A DNA stretch of 64,000 bases. It comes from Trichopria drosophilae. Its lineage: Eukaryota; Arthropoda; Insecta; Hymenoptera; Diapriidae. The notes below the pieces were generated by a model. That model made no database searches, was not told where the DNA came from, and was given only the letters and a program-made list of their open reading frames with translations. The stretch covers positions 130,175,501-130,239,500 of the forward strand of contig CM059584.1 in assembly GCA_030407085.1 (NCBI GenBank), in the 5' to 3' direction. This document shows positions 43,045-55,714 of this stretch, piece by piece. Positions within the stretch are counted from its first letter, which is position 1. Every line of letters begins with the position of its first letter. Both the position numbers and the translations under genes were made by a program.

Positions 43045-44115
43045 TTTGAATTGTTTTGTACTATTTTACTTTGTCAATAAAGTCATTATTATTATTCTTT
43101 TTCATATATTGAAACAAATTCCATATTTTTTTGACATATTTTGATATCGGTCGCATAGAAGATAGTTGAGTTTTACTTCTAAATTGGCATTTTTCGATAC
43201 AACATTCGAAAGAGCATGGTTTGTGCAATAAAAAGGGTCAATTCCAAAATTTCACTGCGTTTTACTGCTAAAAAATACTGTCAAACTTAACGTTAAATTG
43301 ATATACATTTTGGTCCTTAAAGGGTTAAGAGAGGTTGGTATGGTACATAGGCGAGTCAAGTGTTTTATTCGTTCGATTTTGATTTGTTCATTACCGTACA
43401 TATGTCAAATAATGTCTAGTAAGTTAACGGAAAATTAACAAATTCAATTAATAAAAAGACAACGGTTTGGATTAATTTTGTATGCCTAGCGTATTTAATT
43501 GATCTAATTCTTTCACTAAAACATTTATTGTATAACTTTCTTTTATTGACATTAACTTTCAGTTTCTTTTTCTTTGCAAATCTCGCACAGAAATACTTGA
43601 AAATGCCATGTTACATAATACACCATGTTATTACAGTAGAGTCCCGGTATATTTGCGTCTCGCTATATTTACATCCCAGCATATTTGCCCAGTTCCGTCT
43701 CGTTATATTTGTCTGTCGCCGCTATCTTTTCCCCCACCTTGCGCGCTGGGGCCTCAGGAAGGGCCTGCTGTGACGTCACGAACGTGCGACTGAGGAGAGT
43801 GGGAGAAGCGGCACTCCTCTTCTTTTGACAAATATAAGAAGACGGGAGGGGGTGGCGAGGAACCGAGCCTGCAAATATACCGGGATTCTACTGTGAAATT
43901 ATAAATAAATATAAATTTTCGATATACGGTCGCTGTACTTTAAAAATTAGAGTAAAACTGAGAAAAATTAAAGAGAAAACTGGCCTCAAATCAATTGATT
44001 GACCATTCTGAATTGTTTTGTACTATTTCACTGTGCTCTTTTCTTTTGTTTTATTTTAGTCTTTTTTATAAATTAAAACAAGTTTCCATATTTTTTCGAC
44101 ATATTTTGTATTGGT
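43045..44115 (+). repeat. Pair of ~105-bp diverged direct repeats
   Basis: About 43048-43150 and 44007-44115 share GAATTGTTTTGTACTATTT, AAACAA.TTCCATATTTTT and GACATATTTTG. The pair encloses the TA-flanked MITE at 43634. No gene. Confidence 0.6.
43634..43892. mobile_element. TA-flanked GTCCCGGTAT MITE, copy 2
   Basis: Inverted ends CAGTAGAGTCCCGGTATATT and ATATACCGGGATTCTACTG. The right target site reads TG instead of TA. The core includes GGCCTCAGGAAGGGCCT and GTGACGTCACGAACGTG, both shared with copy 3. 259 bp. Confidence 0.85.
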
Positions 44116-44384
44116 ATCATTAAAGTTAGTTAGTTCACAAAACCATCGTGTTCGTGTAAATACTTCGTTTTCGTTCTTTCCCACGGTCCATCAGAATTAA
44201 AGTGCTGCAAATTTAAAAATAAACTAACTAGGATTTATTTAACAAAAATTACGATTCTTTTATGTTTTTTATTTCACATATAAGTATAGCGTAAAAAATG
44301 TTTGGGGTAGAAGATAGAATCACAACCAAAATTTGTTGATCGAAATTATAGTCACATGTTCTTCATGGACTCTCCAAAATCAAA

Positions 44385-44659
44385 TCACTTTAAACTTGGC
44401 ACACCGGAGTTTTTTGAGGTGCTGAGTCAGTTTTCATAAATTCAAAATGGCGGATCCAGTATGGGGGAGGAACTAAAAATTGATCGAAATCAATTCAAAC
44501 ATGCTTCGAAAAAAACTCGTTTTAGCGGCTAGTCACAAATTTTATGTTCTTTAATAGCTGAAATCAAAGCCATCAAAATATAATGTTTGCAGAAACAATG
44601 TCATCATCAAACTGAAGCAACGACTTTGAATTTCAGCTATTAAAGAACATAAAATTTGT
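44385..44659. repeat. ATGGCGG module and adjacent hairpin
   Basis: 44385-44480 is a plus module (TTCAAAATGGCGGATCCAGT). 44535-44570 and 44626-44659 are inverted arms of about 34 bp with one indel (ATGTTCTTTAATAGCTGAAA and complement) around a 55-bp loop. Confidence 0.75.
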
Positions 44660-44933
44660 ATCCCATTTATAGTGAGTATTTAGAGATACCACTTTCTTAC
44701 CGAGAGTAATAAATTCACAAATCAGGGCAATACAGCGACGACTTCGATGCATGGCAGTTGTGACCTAAGCTCTTGCGAGTTCATCTATGGATTCGATCGC
44801 TACCTGGTGTCTCTATAGAATAAAAAGTTCTCAAAACTATGTGTTTGTATTTCCTAATGAGATAGAAGATCCGAAGTGTGATAAATTTAAGACTTTGAAT
44901 ATAAAATTTCCTCTAAATTACTAGGGGGGAAAG

Positions 44934-45749
44934 TGGTGTAAGTTGGCACGTTTTTTTTCATTTTGCAACAAAATTTTTTCAGTAGTGAATTTGAAAACGT
45001 ACTATGCGGCATTCGAAAGATCTTAAATTCCGGCAACTTTTTAATCTAGAAATTTTTGTCTACCGTGTCTCAGAAAAACAGTTACAGTTGATTTACCAAA
45101 AAGTGAAAAAATCACTTTTTTCAAAAGGTGGTGTAAGTTGGCACATGTTGAAAAATAAGGGAGAAAATTATTAATAAGCCATAAAAAAATTGTAAACCAC
45201 GTGATTTGATGTTGCGGGATTGCTGCTAGTCTTATTATATTGTTGTCTTATTCTATTCTTATATAAATTTATATAAATTTTATTATTTTAATTACGCTAC
45301 ATGCATGTTAATATTTCATGTAAAAAGGGTGTTATCGCTCGTAAACATGTAGTAAATAAATAAATAAATAATACAAAAAATACATATATATATATAAATA
45401 ATACATGCCGACTTACACCACTTTCCATGTGCCAACTTACACCGCATGTATATTTTTTATAATTTATGTAATAAATTATTTACCCGATAATTTTTCGTAA
45501 CATACACTTACCCAAATTAAATGTTGAATGCAAAATATTCTTTTACGCGCATTCGACGGCACAAATTGACACTTTCGATCTCTCGAATAGTGTTTGTATG
45601 TCGTATTGCTTCAGAGGAAACAAGTAACAACGACTGCATACCATCAAAAGTTGTCGTGTATTAAAGTTAGTTTATAGTATAGAAAGGGTAAGTCTGGCAG
45701 CATTGTAGCGCTTAAAAATTGGACTTTGCCAACTTGCACCACTCTCCCC
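44934..45749. mobile_element. GTGGTGTAAGTTGGCA-ended element
   Basis: Inverted ends GGGAAAGTGGTGTAAGTTGG and CCAACTTGCACCACTCTCCC, with TA on each side. The core TIR motif is repeated inside: GGTGTAAGTTGGCAC near 45129 and two inverted copies near 45412-45445, a layout typical of transposase-binding subterminal repeats. 816 bp, no transposase frame. Includes an AAAT run near 45355 and a TA run near 45383. Confidence 0.75.
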
Positions 45750-46089
45750 TACTTTAAGAAGTCTTAAGTAAAACTTCTTTTTGAGATTGTCATAATTCCG
45801 ACCTCTTCAAGAAATATCTTTGGAGATGTTATTGGAAAGAGATCAGTATGATATCTTTAAGAGGTATGTGCAGTTTGGGATATATTATGGCTCTTCTAAC
45901 TGAATTAAATCGTCTCATTAAAGGCTCACCGAATTCACGCATGTCATTTACGAATCAGTTTCCATTATTTCCTGCTATGAGTAAGGTATCCTTTTAAAAT
46001 ATTGTTGTTATATTCCTTAATTTCAGCGATTTAATTAATCGTAGCAGATTAATAAAACAATCGTGCACTTGATTCATAAATCGTACTTT

Positions 46090-46930
46090 TTACAGTACCT
46101 CATATTTTCCACGCTGGTTGGTTAAGTGATTTCGTTTCTTCACTCGATACGATGCAGAGCACATCGGGGGCACGCGTTTTGTGTCGCACTCCATAACGTC
46201 GTGCCCTGACACACACGTTTCTTACCACTGTTTAACGTTTTACTCTGATTCATTTGCATTATTAAACCTTAGTTCGGTTGATTTTTTATCGTTTATTAGT
46301 GTCGTTTTGTCCGTAAATGATTTTGAGAATGGATCCGCTCCATTGCAACATCCGCAAATACGTCAAGGACACCGGAAGTTTTCGAAGACTCCAAACTACA
46401 ATTGTAATCGCAATTACAATTATTGCGTCGTTATAATTGATATCGTTTCATCTAAGTCGAGATTCCCTCAGGGACGAGATCCTTTGTCGGCATAGATAAA
46501 TTAAAGCGTCGTGTCAATGTCGAAAAATCTTGGTGCGTAATTCAAAGATTAATTTCGTGGGACTAGTGATGGACGCACAATGGAGCGTTAATTTTTACGC
46601 GATGGCAAACACAATAGCGTTATTGCTGCGGAAAGGGTTTGAAGGTTAGCGGTTCAAGCGTGAAACGCTTCTTGGGTATGCATCAAATGGAAGGTCGTAC
46701 AATTCGCTACTATACATATTACCATGCGAAAGCGATTTTACGTATTAGAATGGCCAAGCCCAACAGGGTTTAATCAGGCTAATGTTCCAATAATTCGGTG
46801 CCAGCAGCATTCGAAGGTTTAATGAATAAATGGCCTCACCTTCGTGCCTACCTGCGGATAATAGTGAGAAGCCGCGTATTCGCCAGGTGCAATGATGACG
46901 TTTGCAAGGAAATGAGGAGGAAAATCATTT
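46090..46930. other. Non-repetitive, GC-balanced block
   Basis: Unlike its neighbours, this block has mixed composition and many CpGs, and no phrase shared with other parts of the window. It includes a 104-codon plus frame (46181-46495) without family resemblance. Candidates are a conserved regulatory block, a non-coding RNA exon or UTR. Bases 45750-46089 and 46931-47229 are AT-rich filler. Confidence 0.3.
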
Positions 46931-47229
46931 TTCCAGGTGTATTTTCAGGCAATTAGCAAAAACAATTCCAAAGACATCTTCAAAAACGTCCTTTGAAGAG
47001 GTATCATTTCTCATAGCGCGAAAAATGTTCACTTAAGGAAATCTTCCTCATAAGCTCTTAAAACATTAATCTGAAACGGATATGCCTGAGATCATAAATT
47101 ATATTACTTACAACATATTTCTTTTTGGTAATGAAATCCTCAGTTTTGATTTAAGTTTGAGTTTCTTTTAGAGACACCCGGTGCCATTTGAATAAAAACA
47201 CGAACTCATACTGCATTGGCTTTATGTTT

Positions 47230-48137
47230 GAATTCCCGATACATACTTTTTAAAATTTCAAGATGACGGACCTAGTATGGGGGTCAGAAGAGTTTTTTTC
47301 TTTTATACAAACATAACGTAATAACTGAATTCTTAAAAAAAATTGTAAATTTTCATCACACATGGTAGCTAATGGTTTCTGAGGTTGTTGAGTATGAATT
47401 GAAGTCAGATTTTGAAAATTCAAAATGATGGATCCAACATGGCAGACGGATTTTTGAAAATCAAACGAGATTCGTTTGTTACGTGAGAAGTGTGACAAAT
47501 ATTATTATGATGTTTGTTTTGAAAAAGTTCACGCCGGCTAAGGACCCTTTATGACTTTCATTTTATGCCTACACTGAAAATTAAAGAAAAACAAAGAAAA
47601 AAAAACAACAAATATAAAAAAGTAAGGAAAATCATGTAAAGAAAAAAACTCGAAAAAAGTAAAATGAAAAAAAAAATTTACTTCTTTACTTCAAGTTTAT
47701 CTCCTCGTGCTTAGAGTCGGACAATATTAAAATAATTTAATGCCTGAAGAACTTATAACATCCGTAAAATTGAAAATATTCGAATTTGAAGCAGATTATA
47801 TAAAAATTCTAATGTTTCTATTTTTAAATATGCCCGCTATTTAGACTTTTCAAAATCTGACTTCAGATTCGTAATCAGAGACTTCAAAAACGTCCGAGTA
47901 ACATGTTTCAAAAATATTTGGTTTGATTTTCGTAAAACCATCCGCCATATTTCGAAATTTAAAATGTGGCTTCAGATTCGACCTCAAAAACCACTAGCTA
48001 CCAAATGTGATGAAAATTCACAATTTTTAAAAGAATTCAGTTACTACGTTATGTTTGTGTAAAAGAAAAACAAATTCTTCAGACCCCCATTCTACGTCCG
48101 GCATCTTGAAATTTTAAAAAGTATGTATCGGGAATTC
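47230..48137. mobile_element. Foldback element with ~220-bp arms
   Basis: 47230-47467 matches the reverse complement of 47921-48137 with moderate divergence (GAATTCCCGATACATACTTT at the outer ends). The arms include ATGGCGG-family modules; the spacer contains AAGGACCCTTTATG and A-rich sequence. No ORF of note. Confidence 0.75.
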
Positions 48138-50799
48138 AAAGTTTAGACCTCATGGACGCGATATTTTATGCTTTTAGGCATTTATCAATACTCGTTCCTA
48201 TCGAAAAAAAACTTTGTTTTCCAAAAAATAGTTTTAAAAACCTCATTTTTTGCCCAAAAATGGCCGTATCTTTTCGGATTTTCATTTTTTTTTTATAATT
48301 TTCACTTAAAAATCTGGAAGAGCGAGCTTGATACCATAAGAAGTGGTTCCTTCAAATTTGTTCGCTTACATAATCCTAATGAAATACTGCGTTGGAAATT
48401 ATACTCAAAATGTGTCTCTCCCGTCCTTAAAAGGTTAAACTATCAAATGTCGGAAATGTATTCTCGAGAGGGAATGCAAGTTTTTTTATATAGCTAAACT
48501 GCAATAAGTCCAGGCATATGTTTATACAAATGGTAATTTTTAGGGTTTCAATTCACAAAGTATCGAGTATCGACAGTCTTAGTTTTGAAGCTCTATATAC
48601 TTATTAAGCTCACATAATTTTTTTTCGTGTACGATTTTCCAGATATAGGAAATTTAAAAATTTTAAAATTGTATAATATCACCGATAAAAATATATTTTA
48701 ACCAAGTCAACGCTATTTGAAAGGAAAACATTTGTTCTTTAAGATTCCTAGAGGTCATTAATAGTACATTACTCAACGAGGGAGGTAAAATAAATCGGTT
48801 TTGCCTCGGGTAAAAATTACACGCAGTCTGAGGCAACAAAAAAAGGTTCTTTTTTACTTCCCGAGGGAAGTATACGATTTTTCTTTATGGCCGAGAGGAT
48901 AAGCTGCGTCTTTCCTCCCGGTGTGAAGAAAAAAAAATACCCTTTATATGTAGCCTAAAAATTGTGTTTTTTTACATTTAGAACACTAGAAAATGCAGAC
49001 GTGATAGAGCAATTTTAATACCAGATTTAAATTCAGTTTATCGAAAATCTTATAAGATGATATAGTCCGGTTGCTGTATAAAAATTTAGTTGGTCTGTAT
49101 TATTATTAAACGCATTATGATGGTATTATGGTTTAGAAAATCATCTTTAGAATACCAATATTTTTTATTGCATGAAATGTATTGCTGTCACTATTCTTAC
49201 TTACTGTAACCACTTGAGCATTGAAAATTGTTTAAATTCCTGAGTAACTTGGGACATTACGTTATAGCATAAACTAGTAATCATTGGAACTGTTATTCAA
49301 ATCATAAATATTTCTCACAGACATCGCTATGTAACTTGCAAATTTAGTACATACCAATAATTCTCATTAATACCCGTTAGTTAGCCTGCGGATAGAAAAG
49401 TTTCTTTTATAAAAAATATTATTCGGATTTATTTATTTATTAATTCCTAAGTATTTACGAACTTAATGGCATTTTAGGCACATAATTAATAAATAACAGA
49501 TTTGCAATTGTCATTATTATAATTCACACTTTAGCTTACTTAACACATTTTATTAAACGCTATATTTATAACTGCATGTATTGACATTTTAATGTGGAAT
49601 TTTATTGCTGTCTTCTTCGCTTTCGCTAAGTAACCCCTTTATTTATTAGGTGAAAGTGATAATTATTTTTTACACCATTATTATCCAAGACTTTTTTGCG
49701 TAATTCGACAGTACGATGGACTCACGAATGTTTTTGTTTAGCGTTACACTTTCGATTAGTTACATCAGGCAAGCGAAGAACACGCCTATGTCGATCGCCT
49801 AGCTGGTTCATGATGCTCTTTTAAAAGTATTCGTTAACTCGTAACGCCATTTTCACTTTGTTTCCATGATTAATCGTTCAGACGTAAAACAATCCACTTA
49901 TTACTTTAAAACACTACCGATCGATATACGCAATTAATAGCGATTATGATTCTATGATACACTACGTGGCGATGCACCGACCGTGATTTCGCATAAATTT
50001 TTAATACGGAAAAAAATTAATCATTTATTTCCGTCACTGAGGTTTTATTTGTTGTTTTTCTGATTTGTATTAAGTAATTGCATATTATAGGTGAAAGAAA
50101 AGATGTTCACTTCATGATATAAGGTAAACTATGATACTGTTATGTTTTTAAATATATTTGCTTAATATAAAAACTGTTGACTTCTTGGGAAACGTGGATT
50201 ATATTTAATATTAAATACATTGCTATAATATTTGTTTTTTACTTTGACACTTTCGTTGACTGAGTGCTTTTATTTACTGAGTGCTTGTAGAAGTTGTAGG
50301 GTTGCTTGATTACTATTTAAAAATAAAAGTTGCACTTCGCCAGTTGACATCTGTCCGAACACTGATTACGAGCTGTATCGTAGAGTTTTTTTCATAAACT
50401 CTTTATCTGCCATTTTGGATCTGACCATTTTCAAAAATTAACATCGAAGTCGTCATCAATGACCCAATAAACCCTTAAGATAAAAATATTCAACCGTTCA
50501 TCATGAACAGTTTTGACCACAAGTTTATAAATTACCGGCAGGTTCATGCACATCAGAAGTAACTGAATAATCGTGCATAAACATTTGTTTATCCCTTTTT
50601 TCTAACTTACTTTACTTATTTATTTATGGAACAAATATAATTAAATTCATAAATTTACAAACTCGGATGGTATTCAAAATTCGGTTCATTTGAAGTGGGC
50701 TGATTCGTATATGTATAATCATCAATCAGATCAACTGGTGCATTGCACACCTGCAATATTATTAACATTTACTAATTAATCTTTCTTTTTAAAAATGCA
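48138..50799. other. 2.7 kb without a recognised gene
   Basis: 48168-48497 is a 109-codon plus frame with low-complexity, phenylalanine/lysine-rich residues and no family match. 48780-48960 has CTCGGG/CCCGAGG phrases in both orientations. The remainder is AT-rich. Confidence 0.4.
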
Positions 50800-51590
50800 T
50801 CATGTCTGCGATTAGGATTTATTTAGAAGAGTCGTAATTTTGATGAAATAGGATCATGACATCGTCGGTAAATCAAAACTGGCCTTTTTTCAAGTACTTC
50901 AAAATAGGACGATCGTCGACCCAGATTCGAGCGAGTTACTGCACATGAACCACGACGTAAAGACGATGATATCAACAACCGGAAAAATGACAAATTTTCC
51001 AAACAACAGGAAAAAACCCAGGCAAACGCAACGGGAAGAGCGAATAGGAAGCAATTTGGTTTCCTGGTCGTCAATTTTTTTTTTTTAGCAAACGTTCATC
51101 TCGCACAAGTGCGTTCCGCTAACAAAATGCACGCTAGCATGCTCAAGGGAGAAGGATTTCTTCGCACGTAATTGCCAGGCTTTGGTGGGGTGACTGGTTA
51201 AAGTTGGGTGACGTCGACGATGCGAGCCTGCGATATCATACTGTTTTTCCTTCCACCACGACCTACATCTCATTTCGAGGTCAAGCACACTGCTTGATTT
51301 TACTGGACTTACTATTAGGTGAAATTAAAGCGAGGCTATCGGAGTAAAGCTCGGCCAATGGAGGCTAGGCTAGGTTCTCGAACTGATCTTATTTTGTTCC
51401 GTAAATTGCAAGACGACGCTAGAGATCGGGTGGTCTGAAAATTTCTCTTCGTGATTTAATGTCTCCGAGATTTAATGTTCATCCAGAGATTAATCTTTAG
51501 CGAGAAAGTGCGAAACGCAATGACAAAAACTTTGCCGTCATTTTTTAAATTATAAGTTGGGAATTCAATGAGTAGGATATCCTACCATTT
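50800..51590. other. GC-balanced block, no gene recognised
   Basis: More CpG-rich than its flanks, with minus frames of 83 and 67 codons (50823-51074 and 51085-51288). Neither shows a domain. Could be an exon-poor remnant of a gene or regulatory sequence. Confidence 0.3.
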
Positions 51591-51599
51591 AGTTGCAAC

Positions 51600-53810
51600 T
51601 AGAGAGTTCCTTTATTACACTGTGTGGCAGTGATATACTTTTAACGGGACATAGCAAACCTTGTAGGGCAAGAAAAACTGAGGAGAATGGTACGGTTGTT
51701 TTTTCTCAAACAGCCCCAACATCTCATTTTATACTTACAAATATTTTTTTTGAAATTTGTTTAAAAAGTTACTCACAGCAGTAATTTTGACTGGATTTTA
51801 AAATTTCTCCTTTAATAGAAAGCAGGAAGGATATATTTTTGAAATGCTATATTCTATACATTGATATCTTAAAGACTCTCAAAGATCCAAACGAATATTC
51901 TTCGAATTTTTCATTTTTATTCCATTTTTTAAACTTTGACAACAATTTTACGATATTATTTTGTTTCGAATATAATTTTCGTCAACATATCTTGAAAGTA
52001 AATGTAATCCCGATTAAAATGATCAATTTGTTTACTTGAATTCAAAATTTGACCATGTTGACTGGTTATTACAATTGGAATTTTAAGTAAAATTTAGATG
52101 TTTAGTTAAGATTTCATATATTAATTCTTTGGGTCAATATTTCAATTCCGCTAAAAGATGACCTATTGTAGCCTCTGTTTGTAAACAAAAGTTTGCTTAA
52201 TTTGTGACAAATAGTCTCACTAGTTTTTCTGTACTAATTTTAGAAAATCTTTATTGGGCCTCAAATTCGAAAACTGATGCACAATAAGGAATTTCCAAAT
52301 AAACTGGGTGCTGTAGAAAGTCGAGCTTGGATTAGTTTTAATTCATTGTGAGATAATTTTTAGGTAATAACAAAAATCCCGACTATGTGAACCTAGTACA
52401 GTAGAGTCCCGGTGTAATTGCATCTCGCTACATTTGCGTCCCAGCATATTTGCCCCCTTTCATCCCGTTATATTTGCCAGTCATCGCTCTCTTTTTCTCC
52501 CACTTTGCGGGCTTCGGCCTCAGGAAGGGCCTACTGGGACGTCACGAACATAGCGCGATCGAGGAGTGGGAGAAGCAGCGATCCCCTTCTTTTGACAAAT
52601 ATTAGGAGACGGGAGAGGGAGGCGAGCAACCGAGCGGGCAAATATACCGGGACTGTTCTGTACATAAATTATTTAATGTCTTCGATGTATTGAATTGCAA
52701 CATGTCGATCAAGATTAATTTTCTGCATTCGCATTTAAATTTCTTTCCCCAAAATTTTGCGCAACTCAGTGACGAACGGGGTGAACATTTCCATCAGTGA
52801 AGCATTAGAAGCGTTCAGCACCCATTCTCAAGGTAAAATGAATGCGCTTGCAGATTACTGTTGATCACTTAAACGCGAAAGAAATGATTTTTGTAAACGC
52901 ATATAGATCAAGTAAACATTTTTGAGTTTTGAAATTTTTTAATTACTTGTTTCTCAACCCCACCATCTACCATTTTTGTTATTGCGTGACATTGTGCTTG
53001 ATATTGCAGGCAACGATTCGAAGTTACACTACATTCAAATTTTGGCTAAAATTAAAAAAATTGTAAAATACAGTAATCCCAGGAAATTTTAACCAATTCA
53101 AGTAAACAAATAGGCCATTTTAATCGCAATTACATATACTTTTAAGATAGTAACGAAAATAATATTCGAGAACATAATATAATATTGTAAAATTGTTGTA
53201 AAAGATGACAAAATTTAATAAAATTGCAAATGTCTAAGATAGATTCGTTTGGATCTTTGGGAGCCTTTATGATATCGATGCACATAACATAGCGTTGCAA
53301 AGATATATCCCGTTTCCTGATAAAAAACAAACTTTAAAATCGAGTAAGATTTACTTCTTAAAGAAATTTAAAAACAAATGTTTTTTAAGTATGAAATGAG
53401 AAACTATTCTGATTGTTTTTGGGCTGGTTTCTGCTACCAGAAGAAATTTTTCCCAAAGTTGTAGGGCTATGCGTGTTCCATTTGCATTATATTTTTTTCA
53501 TTAAACTTAAATAGTTATCTTTTATAAACAATAGTTTTATTATTAATTTCTTTATTTTTTGAGTGTATATATCTGATGGCGATATAAAACTTTTTATAAG
53601 CAAATAATCAAATTTAAACACTTTTCTCCCTCTATGTTCGACGCCTATATATATCCCGATGTGGCCGCTGAAACTGGCTTCAGGTTCATGATTTTGGGGG
53701 TGTACGAGAAAAAAATAACCGTATCATTCTCCTCAGTTTTTCGTGCCCAACAAGGTCTACTATGTGACGTTAAAAGTATATTTAGATTTTTTTTATTTTG
53801 CCACCCCCCG
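51600..53810. mobile_element. 2.2-kb inverted-repeat element
   Basis: About 51620-51715 pairs with 53680-53795 (AAAACTGAGGAGAATG and complement), and 51815-52010 pairs with 53120-53330 (AAAGATCCAAACGAAT and complement). The arms are around 400 bp with moderate divergence. The spacer holds the MITE at 52399. A single-arm copy is at 59060-59200. Open frames in the arms (51839-52039, 53142-53330) are short and diverged. Confidence 0.65.
52399..52660. mobile_element. TA-flanked GTCCCGGTGT MITE, copy 3
   Basis: Inverted ends CAGTAGAGTCCCGGTGTAAT and ATATACCGGGACTGTTCTG; TA at 52397-52398 and 52661-52662. Shares the core GGCCTCAGGAAGGGCCT and GACGTCACGAAC with copy 2. 262 bp, inserted within the 2.2-kb inverted-repeat element. 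Confidence 0.85.
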
Positions 53811-55139
53811 TTATTAGACGAAATTTGGTCCACTATCTAAAAAATGTCTGATTTAAAAAAAAAGTTGTCTACTCCTCTGGTACAAATGAATACATTTTTT
53901 GTACAATTCTTGTATAACGTTCGTATTGACCAAATGGACAAATTTCTACCCGGGTCAAACATTAAAAAAACCTTTCGAATTTGAATCTAAGTATAACAGT
54001 GATTACAAGCTTAAACTATTTTTAATACCGTGATAAAGGCAATCAGGGAATGGGGTTTCAGATTTCCTCGCAAAATCTGTTACTCAAAAGTGCTACGCTA
54101 ATCTCACATATATTTACTTATTCTGATTTCTTTGAAATTTTCAAAAAAATGACATATTTGAAACTGTTAATTACATTGTTCGACAAAATTTTATTTTTTG
54201 TTAGCCTCTGATGATCCCAGTGTCATTTTCGTAAGCAGTTTTGATGCTGAAAAGAATGGCGCTAACAGAGTTTTCTTGTCACGTCCCATTTTCGAGAATA
54301 TTGTGAGGTTAAACGTTTTGCTATAAGATAAATCGAAATATGGTCCAAAACGCACATTTTTACACATTTAACCTCAATTTTTGAGGAAAATTCTGCTAGT
54401 TTCATCGTTTTCAACATGAAAAATCCATTTGGAAATCATATTGCGATAGTAAAAGGAAAAATCAGTGTCGGACAATGTTATATATGTAATTAGAACACAC
54501 GTTTTGACAAGAAATATGAAAAATCAAACTGGACGAAACGTATATTTTCTACAATAGACATTTGTTCCCTGCATCACCGCTAGAGGGACACAGAACCTTT
54601 TAATAGTCAAATCATTTAAATTCCTTATATACCGAACAGTAAAATTCTGAGCAGTTATACTACAAATCCCAGCAATGCTCACTTATGTCACTTTATGCCA
54701 TACTTAGTGGTTGAAATCGACAACTCAGGTATTTAATGTTATTGTTTGTTTATTTATGTAAAAGGACCGTACTTACCAAGAAATGAAATCTTATACTTAT
54801 TGTTAATCAAACTGCTACTCTAAAAAACCGTGGTAACCGTACACAAACTTAAGCCATAATTTAATTGCAACTCTTAATAAAAGCAGAGCAAACCATTATA
54901 GCCTAGTTGAATCTTTATTCCGTAAAAGTATCATAAGTTATTTCAAAAAACGAAAATATACGACGAAGAAAGAAGAAAATGTCTCTGAGCAAATTATAGA
55001 TCTATATGGTCTTTTAAATATTGAATTATTAATCTCGAAACCAAACGTTACTCGGAGAGACAAAGGGTTAATGAAATCATTCAAAAAACTAGAAATGATT
55101 CCAAAATATAATAACAGTAGAATTAATAAAACGTGAAAA
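53811..55139. other. 1.3 kb without a recognised gene
   Basis: AT-rich, no conserved frame. The 110-codon minus frame at 54938-55270 overlaps an ATGGCGG-family module and is not convincing. Confidence 0.4.
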
Positions 55140-55441
55140 ATTGTGGTTAACTGTATATCGAAGTCGTTGATTACGAATCTGATGTTAGTTTTTCGAAATT
55201 GGAAACAGGGGATCCAATATGGCTGACCAATTGTTGAAAATCGTCGGGTTACCTTGAAAGTCGTGGGCATTTCTTACAGTGAACTTTTTCAGACCGCGAG
55301 TGAGCAGGGGGTGCGGGTCGAAAAACCGACAAATCAAAAATCCGACAGTTTGAAACACCGACAGTCAAAAAACCGGCAAACGAAAAGCTGACATTTAAAA
55401 AACCGACAGTAAAAAAAGCGACAGTTCAAAAAATGACTGTC
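55140..55441 (+). repeat. Module plus AAAACCGACAGT tandem repeat
   Basis: 55140-55230 is an ATGGCGG-family module (GGATCCAATATGGCTGACC). 55318-55441 consists of six or seven degenerate units of AAAAAACCGACAGT, 16-20 bp apart, preceded by GGGGGTGCGGGT. Confidence 0.75.
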
Positions 55442-55714
55442 CTCCTGATGATATTATTATTGTTATCTATTCTATATTTGAAAAGTAATAGACACTGGCC
55501 GAAGCGATTTATCGGGCATAATGTTTATTTATCATTTTTAACAACAAACTGATGACTTTTAACAAAGCACTGTACATGTTTTCAATATAACTTTTTCCTT
55601 TAGATGTAACTGGGCAGTCAGATTTCATACCAAACCTGATAATGTGTACTTTATACTGGCTCCTGATTTCTGTCTGATCAGACCCTGAACTGTTTTCACT
55701 CACTTAATCTGAAC

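Larger units (their letters stand above)
39890..43328. mobile_element. Candidate TTAACCC-ended element
   Basis: TTAACCCATTAACGC at 39890 and CTTAAAGGGTTAA ending at 43328 could be a pair of inverted ends. Similarity beyond TTAACCC is weak. The interior includes ATGGCGG modules and the tandem repeat at 40650. No transposase. Confidence 0.2.

Noticed and set aside
48168..48497. 109-codon protein
   Set aside because: Low-complexity Phe/Lys/Leu-rich translation of AT-rich DNA with no domain or conserved start.
55318..55441. Regulatory cluster of CCGACAGT sites
   Set aside because: Spacing and A-run context fit a degenerate tandem repeat that recurs at 60007-60160 in both orientations.
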